A stretch of DNA of 64,000 nt from Nonomuraea sp. NBC_00507 (GCF_036013525.1 NZ_CP107853.1:12152001-12216000); one strand, 5' to 3'; positions 8,797-17,156 are shown, numbered from the stretch's first letter. A program made the numbers and translations. Notes: generated from the sequence alone by a model not told the origin.

Positions 8797-8846
8797 CAGC
8801 GGACGTAAGGGGCACTATGCATCGGGGCATGGCAGCAGCTGGCCTA

Positions 8847-8874
8847 CTACACGCTGTAGCATTACACGCTGTAG
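8847..8874 (+). promoter_or_regulatory. Two tandem BlaI-like dyads before the MFS-BlaI-M56 operon
   Basis: Site one is CTAC ACGCT GTAG (8847-8859) and site two TTAC ACGCT GTAG (8862-8874), 15 bases apart centre to centre. Both contain TACA...TGTA, the signature of BlaI/MecI/CopY operators. They lie about 50 bases upstream of the operon start and between divergent genes. Confidence 0.7.
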
Positions 8875-8925
8875 TAGCGGTGGCCGACCCCGGCCCCGCC
8901 CCTGCCCATGAGAGAAGGGGACGTG

Positions 8926-10092
8926 ATGCGGCGCTCGGCGCAGCTGGTCATCTCGGCCACGGTGTTCGTGGATCTGCTCGGCTTCACGCTGATCTTGCCC
9001 GCGCTGCCGTTCTACGCCGCCGATCTCGGCGCCACCGGGCTGTGGTTCGGGGCGCTGATGAGCGCCTACTCGGTGGCGCAGCTCGTCGCCGCACCTGTGC
9101 TCGGCAGGTTGTCCGACCGGTACGGCAGGCGGCCCCTGGTGCTGCTGGCCCTCGCCGGGTCGGTCCTGTCCATGGCGCTCACCGGCCTGGCCACGTCGCT
9201 CGCCTGGCTGCTCGTGTGCCGGGCGCTGGCCGGGGCGTGCGGCGGGAGCATCTCGGTGGCGCAGGCGTACCTGGCCGATGCGGTGCCCGCCGAGCGGCGT
9301 ACCGGGGCGATGGCGCAGATGGGGGCCGCCATCGGGATGGCGTTCGTGATCGGGCCGGCACTCGGTGGCGGGCTGGCGCCGCTGGGGTTCGCCGCGTGCG
9401 CGTACGCGGCGGCGGGGCTGGCGGCGGTGAACCTCGCCGCCGCCCTTGCCTGGCTGCCCGAGCCGGATGGCCCTCGGACGGCACAGGACGGTGAAGAGGC
9501 GTCCAGCCCGGACCGCGGGCTGCGCCGGCCGGTGGTGCTGCTGGCCGGGACCGGTTTCCTGGCGATGGCCGCTTTCGTCGGGATGGAGACCACGCTGGCG
9601 TTCCTCGGCCGTGACCGTTACGGCTGGGACGCCACCTCGATCGGGCTGGCGCTCGCGGCGGCCGGGCTGGCGATGGCCGCCGTTCAGGCTGGGCTGGTGA
9701 GCCGGCTGGCCCGCCGCTGGGGTGAAGCGCGGGTGGCGGCGATCGGCGCGGTGACGATGGCCGCCTGCATGGTGGCGATCCCGCTGGCCGCGACCTGGTG
9801 GCTGTGCCTGGCAGCCGTCTGCTTGCTGGCGGCCGGTCACGGGCTGCTCACGCCGACCGTCTCCAGCCTGCTGGCGGCCGCCGGACCGCAGGAGCAGCGT
9901 GGAGCGCGGCTGGGCACGGGGCAGTCCGCGGGCGCCGCCGCGCGGATCGTCGGACCGGCCGCGGCTGGGTTACTGTTCGACGTCGGGGCAGCCATGCCGT
10001 ACCTGGCCGGGGCGGCATCGGCGGCGCTGGCGGTCGCGGCTGTGCTGGCCGTACCCGCTCTGGAGCCCGCAGGACGTGAGGAGGGGGCGTGA
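8926..10092 (+). CDS. MFS efflux transporter (Tet/Bmr-like, DHA1)
   Basis: 388 residues with twelve predicted helices. ATG 8926 is preferred over 8908 because AGAAGGGG lies 5 bases before it. Motif A is clear after helix 2 (LGRLSDRYGRRPLVLL), and RALAGACGGSISVAQAYLAD resembles motif C-region sequence of drug:H+ antiporters of the TetA/Bmr group. It overlaps the following blaI-like gene by 4 bases (GTGA), so it is the first gene of an MFS-BlaI-M56 operon. Together with upstream BlaI dyads this suggests an inducible efflux system whose inducer is sensed by proteolysis (inference). Confidence 0.88.
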   Translation: MRRSAQLVISATVFVDLLGFTLILPALPFYAADLGATGLWFGALMSAYSVAQLVAAPVLGRLSDRYGRRPLVLLALAGSVLSMALTGLATSLAWLLVCRALAGACGGSISVAQAYLADAVPAERRTGAMAQMGAAIGMAFVIGPALGGGLAPLGFAACAYAAAGLAAVNLAAALAWLPEPDGPRTAQDGEEASSPDRGLRRPVVLLAGTGFLAMAAFVGMETTLAFLGRDRYGWDATSIGLALAAAGLAMAAVQAGLVSRLARRWGEARVAAIGAVTMAACMVAIPLAATWWLCLAAVCLLAAGHGLLTPTVSSLLAAAGPQEQRGARLGTGQSAGAAARIVGPAAAGLLFDVGAAMPYLAGAASAALAVAAVLAVPALEPAGREEGA

Positions 10093-10454
10093 ACAGCCTT
10101 GGCGAGCTGGAACGCTCGATCATGGAAGTGCTGTGGAGCACTGACGGCTGGCTGACCGTGCGCGAGGTCGTCAACCGGCTCAGCGACAGAAATCTCGCCT
10201 ACACCACGGTGATGACCGTGATGAACCGGCTCGTCCGCAAGGACTTCATCCGCCGCGAACGCGACGACGACGGGCGCACCTGGCGCTACCGCCCTGCGTC
10301 CGGGCGCGAGGCGTACGTCGCCGAGCTGATGCTCTCGGCGCTCAGCGAGACCGGCGACCGGCTGGCGGCACTGAGCCACTTCGCCCGCTCGGTCAGCCCG
10401 GAAGAAGCCGAGGCGCTGCGCCAGGCGCTCCCCCTCGGGCAGGAGCCGTCGTGA
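10089..10454 (+). CDS. BlaI/MecI/CopY-family repressor (copy 2)
   Basis: 121 residues starting at GTG, which overlaps the MFS stop. The winged-helix domain contains LGELERSIMEVLWSTDGWLT and the hallmark LAYTTVMTVMNRLVRKDFI, followed by the wing RRERDDDGRTWRYRP. The C-terminal half is the dimer domain (SALSETGDRLAALSHFARSV). It probably represses its own operon through the two tandem dyads at 8847-8874. No Cys-x-Cys metal site like that of CopY is present, so direct copper sensing is unlikely and signalling should run through the M56 protein encoded next. Confidence 0.92.
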   Translation: MNSLGELERSIMEVLWSTDGWLTVREVVNRLSDRNLAYTTVMTVMNRLVRKDFIRRERDDDGRTWRYRPASGREAYVAELMLSALSETGDRLAALSHFARSVSPEEAEALRQALPLGQEPS

Positions 10455-11362
10455 CCTATGCCGCCCACCACATCCTCACCCTCCTGGCATCTCTGCTTGC
10501 CATGGCGGCCATGTCACGATCCCGGCTCACGTGGAGGACGCCCCGCACCTCATTGCTGATCTGGCAGGCGATCGGCCTGACCCTCGTCTTGTCGGCGGTG
10601 GGCACGGCGCTCGCCATCGGCCTGGCCCCCTACCGGCTCGGCATCGTCCCCGCGGTCGTCGGCTTCTTGCACGACCTGACACGCGGCGACCTGCCGACCG
10701 GGATCACCGCCTTCCATCTTTTCCTCACGGCCTGCGGTATCGCGGTGGCCCTCTGGATCGCGGCCGCCTTCGCCCGAAGCGCGGGTTCCGTCGCGGCCCT
10801 GCGGCGCCGGCAGCGGTCGTTGCTCGGCTTGATCGCGCACCCCCATCCCGAGCTCCAGGAAGCCCTGGTGGTGGCGCACCCGGCGGTGGCCGCGTACTGC
10901 GTGCCGGGACGCAAGGCCGCGATCGTCGTCAGCACCGGCAGCCTGGACCTGCTCACCGATCAGGAGCTACGCGCGGTGCTGGCCCACGAGCGCGCGCATG
11001 CCCGTGAGCGCCACGACCTGGTGATCCTCCCGTTCGCCGCCCTGCACCGCGCCTTCCCCGCCAGCCGCCATGTGCACGCCATGCTGGACGCGGTCGCGCT
11101 CCTGGTCGAAATGCGCGCCGACGACCGCGCTGCCCGCGACATCGACCGTCTGACCCTGGCCACCGCGCTCCACCGCTTCAGCACCTGCGACCGCATCGCC
11201 TCCCCGCCCGGCACGCTCGGCGGAGCCGGCCACGACCTCGACGCCCGCATCGCCCGCCTGACCATGCCCTCCCGCACACCATGGCCGGTAGGTGTCCTGC
11301 TCCTGGCCGTCGCCCTGACCGTGGTGAGCACCCCGCTCAGCCTGTTCTTCCTGCCCTTGTGA
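10451..11362 (+). CDS. M56-family membrane metallopeptidase (copy 2)
   Basis: 303 residues, GTG start overlapping the repressor stop by 4 bases. Helices lie at about residues 1-20, 35-60 and 85-110 and at the C-terminus. The protease motif is HERAH (VLAHERAHARERHD, around residue 178), followed by LLVEMRADDRAARD. Like copy 1 it lacks a BlaR1-type sensor domain. It presumably cleaves or triggers cleavage of the co-encoded BlaI on an unknown signal, possibly the compound exported by the MFS protein. A hairpin six bases after the stop ends the operon. Confidence 0.88.
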   Translation: MTYAAHHILTLLASLLAMAAMSRSRLTWRTPRTSLLIWQAIGLTLVLSAVGTALAIGLAPYRLGIVPAVVGFLHDLTRGDLPTGITAFHLFLTACGIAVALWIAAAFARSAGSVAALRRRQRSLLGLIAHPHPELQEALVVAHPAVAAYCVPGRKAAIVVSTGSLDLLTDQELRAVLAHERAHARERHDLVILPFAALHRAFPASRHVHAMLDAVALLVEMRADDRAARDIDRLTLATALHRFSTCDRIASPPGTLGGAGHDLDARIARLTMPSRTPWPVGVLLLAVALTVVSTPLSLFFLPL

Positions 11363-11367
11363 CAGGG

Positions 11368-11389
11368 CTATCCGGTCGATTCCGGATAG
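11368..11389 (+). terminator. Terminator of the MFS-BlaI-M56 operon
   Basis: The 8-bp stem CTATCCGG/CCGGATAG with a 6-base loop is followed by TTCTCTTT, starting six bases after the M56 stop codon. Confidence 0.7.
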
Positions 11390-11569
11390 TTCTCTTTGCG
11401 TTGAAGCCACCACCAGCCGCGTGCACCATCCATAGTCGTCAAAGGTGGTCGCGGTGAGATCGCAGGGACTCAGCCGAGCCGCGTCGGGCCGGTCATATTT
11501 CCAGGGAAGGAGCGCAACCGCGGCGCTCATGATGAGTCCCCGGGCGCCGCCGAGGTGGAGGGACCAGTT

Positions 11570-12922
11570 TTACAGGAGCACCGTCGCCAGGCCGAGCGCC
11601 GCGCAGATCGCGAGAATGCGGAGCATGGGCCAGCGCAGGACGAAGGTCATGGCCAGCGCCGCCACTGTGATCCCGAGGGCGACCGGGCTGACCGTGCCCG
11701 GCTCAGGAAGCTGGACGTTGAGCGGCCCCCACGTCCAGGTGAAGGTCTTGGCGAACAGGGTGTGCTCGGCGAAGTAGAGCGCCAGGTTGGCGATGACGCC
11801 GACGACCGAGGCGGTGATACCGGTCAGGGCCGCGCTGATGGCCGCGTTGTGCCGCAGCCGCTCGACGTATGGGGCGCCGAGGAAGATGAACAGGAAGCAC
11901 GGCGCGAAGGTGACCCACGTGGTCACCAGGGCGCCGAGCACGGCGGCCGCCCAGGGGTCGAGCGCGCCGGGATCGCGGTAGGCGCCCAGGAACGCGACGA
12001 ACTGCACGACCATGATGAGCGGCCCTGGCGTGGACTCGGCCAGGGCGAGCCCGCGGACCATCTCCCCCGGGGACAACCAGGCGTAGGTCTCGACGGCCCG
12101 CTGGGCGACGAAGGCGAGCACGGCGTACGCGCCGCCGAAGGTGACCAGAGCGGTGCCGGAGAAGAACAGACCCTGAGTGGTGAGGACACTGTCGGTGCCG
12201 AACAGCAGCACCACCGCGGCCACCGGCAGCCACCAAGCGGCCAGCCCCACCGCAAGAATCTTGCCCGCGGAGCGCCGGCTGGGCTGGGCGTGGTGCAGGG
12301 CGTCATCGGGAATCAGCGGCGCCGGGCCACCGTCGCCGCCGTTCCCGTTGCCGCTCTTGAGAGCGTGCGGGGCGAGCTTGTGCACCGTCCAGCCGACGAG
12401 CGCGGCCACGGCGATCACGAGGGGAAACGGCACCCCGAACAGGGCCAGTGCGAGGAAGGCCGCCACCGCCACGGCGACGAACAGCGGATGGGTCAGCGAG
12501 CGCTTGCCGACCCTGATCACGGCCTGGGCGACGATCGCGAGCACCGCCGGGGCGATTCCGGCGAACAGGGCGGTCACCACGGTGGTGTCCTGCCACAGGA
12601 GATAGACGACCGACAGCGCCAGCAGGGCGAGCATGCCGGGCAGCACGAACAGGGTGCCGGCGACCAAGCCGCCGCGCGTGCCGTTGAGCAGCCAGCCCAC
12701 GTAAATGGCCAACTGCTGCGCCTCGGGGCCGGGGAGCAGCATGCAGTAGTTCAGCGCGTGGTTGAAACGCTGCTGACCGATCCAGCGTTTCTCCTCCACG
12801 AGCGTGTGCTGCATGACGGCGATCTGGCCGGCCGGGCCCCCGAAGGTCTGCAACGAGATCAGAAACCAGGCGCGTACGGCCTCCCGGAAGGGGATCACAT
12901 CTGCCGGTGCCCGCATGGTCAC
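11570..12922 (-). CDS. chrA: Chromate transporter ChrA
   Basis: About 450 residues; GTG 12922 is chosen because AGGAGG lies 5 bases upstream, though ATG codons at 12916 and 12958 are in frame. The N-terminal half has the ChrA family segments WFLISLQTFGGPAGQIAVMQ and LLPGPEAQQLAIYVGW; the C-terminal half repeats the pattern (LVTFGGAYAVLAFVAQRA, ESTPGPLIMVVQFVAF), as expected for the two-domain CHR superfamily with about ten helices. ChrA proteins export chromate. It is the last gene of a chrB-chrA operon, 32 bases after the ChrB C-terminal gene, and its end converges on the M56 operon terminator. Confidence 0.93.
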   Translation of the reverse strand: MTMRAPADVIPFREAVRAWFLISLQTFGGPAGQIAVMQHTLVEEKRWIGQQRFNHALNYCMLLPGPEAQQLAIYVGWLLNGTRGGLVAGTLFVLPGMLALLALSVVYLLWQDTTVVTALFAGIAPAVLAIVAQAVIRVGKRSLTHPLFVAVAVAAFLALALFGVPFPLVIAVAALVGWTVHKLAPHALKSGNGNGGDGGPAPLIPDDALHHAQPSRRSAGKILAVGLAAWWLPVAAVVLLFGTDSVLTTQGLFFSGTALVTFGGAYAVLAFVAQRAVETYAWLSPGEMVRGLALAESTPGPLIMVVQFVAFLGAYRDPGALDPWAAAVLGALVTTWVTFAPCFLFIFLGAPYVERLRHNAAISAALTGITASVVGVIANLALYFAEHTLFAKTFTWTWGPLNVQLPEPGTVSPVALGITVAALAMTFVLRWPMLRILAICAALGLATVLL

Positions 12923-12954
12923 GTCGTCCTCCTGGTTCGGTGAAAAGGGTGTCG

Positions 12955-13386
12955 TCATGCCGGTTCTCGCCCCAGCAGCAGGCCTCGCCGATACAACTCG
13001 TACAGCCCGTCGAAGACGGGCGCGGTGATCTCCAGCACGCGTGGGTCGTCGCAGGTCATCGACAGGCCGCGCAGGACAGCGTCCAGCCCGGGCGCCTCGG
13101 GGGCGTCGAAGCGCTCGTCGTCGATGTCCGCCTCGTGCACGATCTCGGCCATCTTCCACAGCACCGGATCGGCGAGCCCGTACCGGTGCAGGATCGTCTC
13201 GAACGAGCAGTCGCCGCCATGGTGGGACAGCTCCACACCGCGCATGTCGAACGGCGTCGCGTCCTCGGGCACCTCGGCCGGATCGCCGACGAACACGAAC
13301 TCGGCGTCGGCGTCGAGGTGGCGGCGGATCAGCCAGGCGCACGCCGCCCGGTCGATGTGCACCCCGCGACGGGTGGCCCACTTCAC
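12955..13386 (-). CDS. chrB: ChrB C-terminal domain protein (chromate resistance)
   Basis: 143 residues matching the C-terminal half of ChrB: MKWATRRGVHIDRAACAWLI, FDMRGVELSHHGGDCSFETI, and a conserved HEADIDD segment. In classic ChrB (about 310-320 residues) this domain is fused to the N-terminal domain; here it is a separate gene whose GTG overlaps the stop of that gene by 4 bases. The His/Cys-rich region (SHHGGDC) may bind metal (inference). Role in the family: chromate sensing or resistance accessory. It lies between chrB-N and chrA in one operon. Confidence 0.85.
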   Translation of the reverse strand: MKWATRRGVHIDRAACAWLIRRHLDADAEFVFVGDPAEVPEDATPFDMRGVELSHHGGDCSFETILHRYGLADPVLWKMAEIVHEADIDDERFDAPEAPGLDAVLRGLSMTCDDPRVLEITAPVFDGLYELYRRGLLLGREPA

Positions 13387-13871
13387 CGCGGCTCCTCCTT
13401 CACGGCGGCACTCTCCTCAGCCAGGGCTCTTACGGCGAGGCGTGCCTCGTCCCGCTCGGCCGGCGGGAAATAGTCGCGACGGGCGATCCGCCGCAGCTCG
13501 GCCTGCAACCGCTTGGCCGTCCGGGCCCGCTCCCCCGGCCGGGCCTGCGCCGCGCTCCGCGCTTGCAGGATCACCGCCTGGTACTCGGCCGCTCTCGCCC
13601 GGCGCATCTCCGCCGCGATCGCCTGCTCCTGCCCCTGACTGCCCGGCGCGGCCAGCCAGAACGTCGACGTGCCGCCCATCTCACCGATCTCCTCGGCGAT
13701 CCACTCCAACTGCTCACGCGTACGCGCATCAGCGGGCAACGCGACCAGCCCGTCGCCGAGCCGCGCCACGCCGAGCCGGTCGAGCTTGCGCCAGATCGTG
13801 ATCCGCAGCGTGGACGGCTGCCGAGGCATCCGGTACGCCAGCAGCGCCCACTGCCCGGTTGTCCCCGTCAC
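13383..13871 (-). CDS. chrB: ChrB N-terminal domain protein (probable chromate-responsive regulator)
   Basis: About 162 residues if GTG 13871 is used, which follows a GGAGAG; a TTG at 13925 would add 18 residues. WALLAYRMPRQPSTLRITIW and RKLDRLGVARLGDGLVALPA match the ChrB N-terminal domain, a winged-helix-like region shown in Ochrobactrum to regulate chrA. A helical Arg/Ala-rich segment follows, then RRDYFPPAERDEARLAVR. A perfect 31-bp palindrome lies 49 bases upstream and is the obvious operator. It is translationally coupled to the C-terminal ChrB gene, so both parts should be made in equal amounts. Confidence 0.85.
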   Translation of the reverse strand: MTGTTGQWALLAYRMPRQPSTLRITIWRKLDRLGVARLGDGLVALPADARTREQLEWIAEEIGEMGGTSTFWLAAPGSQGQEQAIAAEMRRARAAEYQAVILQARSAAQARPGERARTAKRLQAELRRIARRDYFPPAERDEARLAVRALAEESAAVKEEPR

Positions 13872-13920
13872 GGCCAGAACTCTCCGTCTTCCACGTGCTT
13901 GCGGTGAAACGCACCATTTA

Positions 13921-13951
13921 TGCAACCATAGTTACTGTAACTATGGTTGCA
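13921..13951 (-). promoter_or_regulatory. Perfect 31-bp palindrome upstream of the chr operon
   Basis: Left arm TGCAACCATAGTTAC (13921-13935), centre T, right arm its exact reverse complement (13937-13951). It is AT-rich against the 70 % GC background. Distance and orientation suit an operator/promoter for the chromate operon. Confidence 0.8.
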
Positions 13952-14154
13952 CAACACGTGTGACCGGCGAGTGTCTCGTACCAGGGCAAAGGACGGGAGT
14001 GCCTTCGGTCAGACACGGGCTCCCGGCTTGCGCGCAATGACCTGCTGACGGGACAAACGTATGCATGTATGCACGTGACAACAGTTCTGGTGCCAGCCGT
14101 CGGCAGGGGCGATCGGCTGCTCTGATGGACGCCGCCCAGAGAGGGTCGTGAGCC

Positions 14155-14575
14155 ATGCTGCGACTCGGCGTACCCAACAAGGGCGGGCTCGCTGACGGCG
14201 CCCAGCTGATGCTGGCGGAGGCCGGTTTGTCGGGCGGCGCGGGGACGATGGCGCCACCGCCTATGTGGGGGTGGTCGAGAAGCACTTGGCCGACATCGGG
14301 GTCGATGCCCGCGTCATCAAGCTGGACGGTTCAGTGGAGACCGCGATCCGGCTGGACGTCGCCGACGCGGTGGCCGACGTCGTCGAGAGTGCGGCTCGTC
14401 TTCGCGAGGTAGGGCTGGAGGTCTTCGGTGACCCGGTCATGAGGTCGGACGTGACGTCGTGACCATGGAGTACGACATCGCACACGAGCGTGTCGAGGAA
14501 GCGATCGCGATCACGTACGGCATGGAGGCGCCGCCCACGGTGTCGGCGCTGCACAGGAACGGCTGGGTGGCTGCC
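14155..14575 (+). pseudogene. hisG: Decayed hisG (ATP phosphoribosyltransferase) remnant
   Basis: Three HisG-like blocks occur in order but in different frames. Block 1 (14155-14232) reads MLRLGVPNKGGLADGAQLML, the HisG N-terminus. Block 2 (from about 14249 to 14455) continues with ATAYVGVVEKHLADIGVDAR and VADAVADVVESA, the middle of HisG. Block 3 (from 14462) has MEYDIAHERVEEAIAIT and PTVSALHRNGWVA, the C-terminal region. Roughly 120 and 30 residues expected between blocks are missing, and the end is lost where it meets the cbiO 3-prime end. It cannot encode a working enzyme. Missing lengths are judged from memory of intact HisG (about 280 residues). Confidence 0.75.
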
Positions 14576-14606
14576 GCCTCTGACGCAGACCACCAGCATC
14601 CTGGCC

Positions 14607-15344
14607 TTACATGGGCATTTCCACCGAGAAGCCGTACGGGAGCTCCAGCCGGTGGCGGCCCAGGAGCTCGGAGTCGGCGAGGATCGTGGTTGTCGGGCCG
14701 TCCGCGACGATGGTCCCGCCGGACAGGATGAGGGACCGCTCGCACAGTTCGAGCGCGTACGGCAGGTCGTGGGTGACCATGAGGATGGTGACATCGAGCC
14801 CGCGCAGGATGTCGGCCAGTTCCCGGCGCGCGGCCGGGTCCAGGTTCGAGGAGGGCTCGTCGAGCACCAGGATCTCGGGTTCCATGGCCAGCACGGTCGC
14901 GACGGCGACCCGGCGGCGCTGACCGCCGGACAGATGGTGCGGTGGCCGGTCGATCATGTTGAGCATGCCGACTCGCTCCAGTGCCCCGCGGATCCGCCCT
15001 TCCAGCTCGTCGCCCCGGATGCCGAGGTTGGCGGGGCCGAAGGCGACGTCCTCGCGGACCGTCGGCATGAACAGCTGGTCGTCGGGATCCTGGAAGACCA
15101 GGCCGACACGGCGCCGGATCTCCTTCAGGTTGTCGCGGGCCACGGGCAGCCCGCCGACGGAGACCGTCCCCAGGCTGGGCGTCAGGATGCCGTTGAGGTG
15201 CATGACCAGGGTGGTCTTGCCCGCGCCGTTGGGCCCGAGCAGCGCGACCCGTTCTCCCCGGTCGATCGACAGGTCCACGCCGAACAGGGCCTGGGTGCCG
15301 TCGGGGTAGGCGTGCATCAGCCCTTCGACCAGCAGAGAGTTCAC
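14607..15344 (-). CDS. cbiO: Cobalt/nickel ECF transporter ATPase CbiO
   Basis: 245 residues from GTG 15344, which has GGAGG upstream and overlaps the cbiQ stop. Walker A is LGPNGAGKTT (about 36-45), Q-loop LVFQDPDDQLF, signature LSGGQRRRVAVA, Walker B ILVLDEPSSNLDP, H-loop MVTHDLPYA. The QDPDDQLF form is typical of energy-coupling-factor ATPases. It powers uptake of Co2+ or Ni2+ with CbiQ and the CbiM/N substrate protein encoded upstream. Only one ATPase gene is present, so it should act as a homodimer. Confidence 0.95.
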   Translation of the reverse strand: MNSLLVEGLMHAYPDGTQALFGVDLSIDRGERVALLGPNGAGKTTLVMHLNGILTPSLGTVSVGGLPVARDNLKEIRRRVGLVFQDPDDQLFMPTVREDVAFGPANLGIRGDELEGRIRGALERVGMLNMIDRPPHHLSGGQRRRVAVATVLAMEPEILVLDEPSSNLDPAARRELADILRGLDVTILMVTHDLPYALELCERSLILSGGTIVADGPTTTILADSELLGRHRLELPYGFSVEMPM

Positions 15345-16099
15345 CACAGTCCTCCGATGAGTATCGTGACCGCGGCGGCGGGAAGGGTGGCGGCCAGCGC
15401 CCACTGCGAGGCGGAGCCGCGCACGTCGTCGATGATGGGCATGGTTCCGGTGTAGCCGCGGCTGAGCATGGCCAGGTGCACGCGTTCGCCACGCTCGTAG
15501 GAGCGGATGAACAGGGCTCCCGCCGAGCGGGCCACGACAGGCAGATGCCGCAGGTCGCGTGCCACGAACGCGCGGGACTCCCGCGCTATGCGCATCCGGC
15601 GCATCTCGTCGAGGATCACCTCGACGTAGCGCAGCATGAACGAGGCGATCTGCACCAGCAGCTGCGGAAGCCGCAGCCGCTGGGCGCCGAGCAGCAGGGT
15701 CCTCGGCTCGGTGGTGGCCGCCAGCAGGATGCTCCCGATCACTCCGAGGGTCGCCTTGGCCACGATGTTCCACGCGGCGAGCAACCCTTCGGCGCTCATC
15801 GACACGCCGACAACGGTCATGCGCTCCCCCTGGGACAGGAACGGCAGCGCGACCGCGAAGATCACGAACGGCACCTCGACGACCATCCGCCGCAGCAGGA
15901 GCTTCAGGGGGATGCGAGCCGCCACGGCCACCGCGCCGAGCAGCAAGAGGTAGAGGGCGAACGCCCAGAACCGTTCCCGATCGGTGGCCACGACGATCAT
16001 GATGAACGCGATCAGTGACAGGAGCTTGCACTGCGGGGGGAGCCGGTGGACGGGCGTGCCGGCGTGGACGTACAGGTGGTGGCTGTGTCCGGCGGCCAT
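15341..16099 (-). CDS. cbiQ: Cobalt/nickel ECF transporter transmembrane protein CbiQ
   Basis: 252 residues with about five or six helices. Starts MAAGHSHHLYVHAGTPVHRL, with a His cluster common in CbiQ, followed by LPPQCKLLSLIAFIM. The cytosolic coupling motifs RESRAFVARD and MLSRGYTGTMP (Ala-Arg-Gly type) contact the ATPases in ECF transporters. It sits 4 bases after the cbiMN stop and overlaps cbiO, giving the order cbiMN-cbiQ-cbiO on the minus strand. Confidence 0.93.
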   Translation of the reverse strand: MAAGHSHHLYVHAGTPVHRLPPQCKLLSLIAFIMIVVATDRERFWAFALYLLLLGAVAVAARIPLKLLLRRMVVEVPFVIFAVALPFLSQGERMTVVGVSMSAEGLLAAWNIVAKATLGVIGSILLAATTEPRTLLLGAQRLRLPQLLVQIASFMLRYVEVILDEMRRMRIARESRAFVARDLRHLPVVARSAGALFIRSYERGERVHLAMLSRGYTGTMPIIDDVRGSASQWALAATLPAAAVTILIGGLW

Positions 16100-16103
16100 G
16101 GGT

Positions 16104-17156
16104 TCACGATTCCGGCGTCAGTGGCTTGGCGTCTGACCGGCGGCGGGCTCTGCGGCGCAGCGCCCAGGTCACACCGGCGCCCACCCCCAGCGAGATCGCC
16201 ACTCCCAGTGCGCCGGCGAGTCCTGTGGACAACCGTTCGTCATCGACGCCTTTGACGCTGTAGTCGGCGAACGCCGAGTTGTCCAGCGGATGATCTTGCG
16301 CCTGAGACAGGAACCCCAGGTCGGTTGCCACCCGCTCGAGACCGTCAGGATTCGCCGAGGCGTAGAAGCTCACCAGTCCCGCGAGCACGACGGCGGCGGC
16401 GACCCCGCCGAGGAGAAACGGCCGAAGCCGCGGAGCCGCGCGATGGCTTCCCTCCGCCGGCCGAGAAGGAACCATCTCACCGGAGGCGGTGCGCAGCATC
16501 GCGGGCCTGACCAGGCTGCGCGCCCCATAGACCAGGTCGGGCCGTACGGCCAGCACGGTACTGACGGTCAACGCGGTAATCGCGCCTTCGCCCAGGCCGA
16601 TGACCACGTGGACGCCGCCCATGGCCGCGGCGACCGTGACGGGATCGATCGAGGAGGTCCCGCCGATGGCATACAGTCCCGTGAAGAGCAAGGCGGACAT
16701 CGGGACCGACACCATGGCGCCGGCGAAGGACGCCACGACCACGCCAGTACGGTTGCGCGGCGCCAGCTTGCCGACCGCGCGGAAGACCCCGTATCCCGTG
16801 AGGACGGTCACCAGCCCCATGAGGCAGATGTTGACACCCAGGGCCGTCAGTCCTCCGTCGGCGAAGAACAAGGCCTGCACCGTGACCACCACAGCGATGC
16901 ACAGGACTCCTGTATAAGGTCCGACAAGGATCGCGGCCAGAGCTCCTCCGATCAGGTGGCCGCTTGTCCCGGCGCCGACGGGAAAGTTCAGCATCTGGAC
17001 GGCGAAGATGAAGGCGGCCACCAGCCCGGCCAGCGGAGCCATCCGGTCGTCCAGCTCGTCTCTCGCCTTACGCAGGCAATAGGCGACGCCGCCGGCGGCC
17101 ACGGCGCCCGCGGCAAGGGACATCGGGACGGTGAAGAAGCCGTCGGGTACGTGCAC
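16104..17156 (-). CDS. cbiM: Cobalt/nickel substrate-binding membrane protein, CbiM-CbiN fusion
   Basis: 350 residues from GTG 17156 (GGAGG 5 bases upstream). The mature start VHVPDGFFTV fits CbiM, whose N-terminal amine and His2 coordinate Co2+/Ni2+. About seven helices follow, with VGAGTSGHLIGGALAAILVG and MGGVHVVIGLGEGAITALTV, the metal-site regions. Residues from about 245 form a CbiN-like part: one helix, the extracellular SFYASANPDGLERVATDLGF, and a final helix. Such CbiMN fusions are common in actinomycetes. An ArsR-family gene lies 205 bases upstream in the same direction and a metal exporter diverges from that, forming a Co/Ni homeostasis island. Confidence 0.93.
   Translation of the reverse strand: MHVPDGFFTVPMSLAAGAVAAGGVAYCLRKARDELDDRMAPLAGLVAAFIFAVQMLNFPVGAGTSGHLIGGALAAILVGPYTGVLCIAVVVTVQALFFADGGLTALGVNICLMGLVTVLTGYGVFRAVGKLAPRNRTGVVVASFAGAMVSVPMSALLFTGLYAIGGTSSIDPVTVAAAMGGVHVVIGLGEGAITALTVSTVLAVRPDLVYGARSLVRPAMLRTASGEMVPSRPAEGSHRAAPRLRPFLLGGVAAAVVLAGLVSFYASANPDGLERVATDLGFLSQAQDHPLDNSAFADYSVKGVDDERLSTGLAGALGVAISLGVGAGVTWALRRRARRRSDAKPLTPES

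Noticed and set aside
11570..13381. A single 603-codon frame covering chrA and most of the ChrB C-terminal gene
   Set aside because: The upstream part is an out-of-frame shadow of the ChrB C-terminal gene; chrA has its own ribosome site at 12922.
14040..14090. GTATGCAT/GTATGCAC repeats and a possible attachment site near the hisG remnant
   Set aside because: Too short, with no integrase, tRNA or flanking copy to support a mobile element.
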